From Chitinophaga sp. S165 (lineage in GTDB: Bacteria; Bacteroidota; Bacteroidia; Chitinophagales; Chitinophagaceae): a DNA stretch of 64,000 nt. The notes under the pieces are model-generated. The model saw only the letters and a program-made list of their open reading frames with translations. It did not search any database and had not been told where the DNA came from. How positions within the stretch are numbered: position 1 is the stretch's first letter; every line of letters begins with the position of its first letter. Below, one piece after another: positions 62,960 to 64,000 of the stretch. Position numbers and translations under genes: made by a program. Location: NCBI RefSeq assembly GCF_003182155.1, contig NZ_QGTG01000001.1:2104991-2168990 (forward strand). The letters run 5' to 3'.

Positions 62960-64000
62960 TCCCTTCTGTACGCGCAACATATAACCATCAGTTCACAGAG
63001 CACCAATACCAGGAGTTCCTTTCAGGTATCGCGGAAGAAGCCGGAGAAGCGCCTGCCTTCAAGGTAGCTGAAACACCGGTGTTCATTCCTGCCCAGCTGA
63101 CGTCCCGGATCCAGCAGGCCTGTGATGAAATTGTGGCGGTCATCCTTCGCCCGGATTTCAAACATCTGACCAGCGACGCTATTCCGCACGAATTAAAAGT
63201 GCCACATGAAAATGACCATCCTCATTTCATGGTTATTGACTTTGCCGTATGCCGTGATGAAAAGGGCGATCTGACACCGAGGCTGATAGAACTGCAGGGA
63301 TTCCCTTCCTTATATGCTTTCCAGGAACTGATGGCGCGTCAGTTCAGGACACACTTTAATATTCCTGATACCCTATGTAACTTCTTTAACGGTCTGGATG
63401 AAGTCAGTTACTTTGAACTTCTGAAAGAAGTGATCGTAGGGCCATATGATCCTAGTGAAGTAGTGTTGCTGGAGGTAAAACCGGATGAGCAGAAAACAAG
63501 AATAGACTTTTACTATACAGAAGAGAAATTGGGTATTAAACCCGTTTGTATTACGGACCTGGTGCAGGAAGGAAAGAAATTATATTATGAACTGAACGGC
63601 CAGCGTATCCAGATCAAACGCATTTACAACCGTGTTATATTCGATGACCTGCACAGGCAACAGGAATCGCTGGGAAAACATGTGCATCTCTTCCAGGAAC
63701 TGGATGTGGAATGGATCACACATCCTAACTGGTTCTACCGCATCAGTAAATACATGCTGCCTTTCATACATAGTGAATATGCACCTAAAAGCTGGTTCCT
63801 GCATGAACTGCCGGTAATACCTGCCGACCTGGAGAACTATGTGCTTAAACCGCTCTTCTCCTTCGCCGGGAAAGGCGTATTGATCGACGTTACGCAAGCT
63901 GACATCGATAAGATAGACGACCCTGAGAACTGGATACTGCAACATAAAGTGCAGTACGCACCCGTTGTGGAAACACCGGAAGGCCCTGCATATTGTGAGA
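62956..64000 (+). CDS. Second ligase-like protein of the cluster, 3' end outside window
   Basis: The frame begins at ATG 62956, overlapping the previous stop by ATGA, and stays open to the last base (348 codons visible). The visible part starts SVRATYNHQFTEHQYQEF and contains IELQGFPSLYAFQELMARQF. Near the end it carries LENYVLKPLFSFAGKGVLID and WILQHKVQYAPVVETPEG, which look like an ATP-grasp nucleotide loop (KPLFSFAGKGV) and following strand. No signal peptide is seen. I infer a second ATP-grasp-type ligase acting with the preceding genes; the missing end prevents confirmation. Confidence 0.7.
   Translation, partial: MIPSVRATYNHQFTEHQYQEFLSGIAEEAGEAPAFKVAETPVFIPAQLTSRIQQACDEIVAVILRPDFKHLTSDAIPHELKVPHENDHPHFMVIDFAVCRDEKGDLTPRLIELQGFPSLYAFQELMARQFRTHFNIPDTLCNFFNGLDEVSYFELLKEVIVGPYDPSEVVLLEVKPDEQKTRIDFYYTEEKLGIKPVCITDLVQEGKKLYYELNGQRIQIKRIYNRVIFDDLHRQQESLGKHVHLFQELDVEWITHPNWFYRISKYMLPFIHSEYAPKSWFLHELPVIPADLENYVLKPLFSFAGKGVLIDVTQADIDKIDDPENWILQHKVQYAPVVETPEGPAYCE

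Overview
The window looks like chromosomal DNA of a Bacteroidota species, most likely family Chitinophagaceae (Chitinophaga-like). The grounds are: Oar-like and CarboxypepD_reg/TonB-dependent receptors, a GSCFA protein, the neighbourhood miaB - sigma-54 activator - lptE - secG - mltG, and promoters of the Bacteroidota type (-7 element TAnnTTTG with a TTTG-like -33 element). Shine-Dalgarno sequences are rare. It is mostly housekeeping sequence. No rRNA, tRNA, prophage, transposase or CRISPR array was recognised.

Layout. 1-7.7 kb: 3' end of miaE, a patatin/beta-barrel protein, an MFS symporter, and a four-gene minus-strand run (NUDIX hydrolase, RlmB, HMG-CoA lyase-like, GSCFA). 7.8-11.1 kb: minus-strand PLP decarboxylase, EamA exporter and a GNAT-DinB fusion. 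11.1-11.6 kb: non-coding structured region flanked by 13-bp direct repeats. 11.6-13.8 kb: a rearranged alkylation-damage locus in which an ArsR-type winged helix is fused to the Ada phosphotriester-sensing zinc domain, followed by AlkA and Ogt and preceded by a 50-bp symmetric operator overlapping a promoter. 14.0-24.8 kb: a MocR regulator, a TetR-controlled tripartite ABC-2 exporter (TolC, HlyD, two ATPases, two permeases) with matching palindromes at both promoters, an ArsR regulator, a second MocR protein that has lost its PLP lysine, and a MarR protein with a cysteine-rich tail.

25.1-30.5 kb: two HisKA_3 kinase / NarL-type regulator pairs, with a histidine phosphatase and a 39-bp-arm hairpin between them. 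30.5-37.5 kb: miaB, a sigma-54 activator, lptE, a Bacteroidota-specific protein, secG, mltG and a YihY/BrkB membrane protein. 37.6-49 kb: redoxin, M14 peptidase, MORN-like lipoprotein, TonB receptor, gamma-glutamyltransferase, DinB-like protein, lipoprotein, AONS-like PLP enzyme and TraB/GumN protein. 49-55 kb: a giant TamB-like protein and ribBA, facing each other across a perfect 64-bp palindrome. 55.5-58.8 kb: Oar-like outer-membrane protein.

59-64 kb (runs off the end): esterase, ATP-grasp ligase with a histone-like tail, GCS2-type carboxylate-amine ligase, class I glutamine amidotransferase and a second large protein that ends outside the window. This is a tight amide-bond-forming gene set whose product is unknown to me. 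Together with the ArsR-Ada locus it is the best candidate for an undescribed system.
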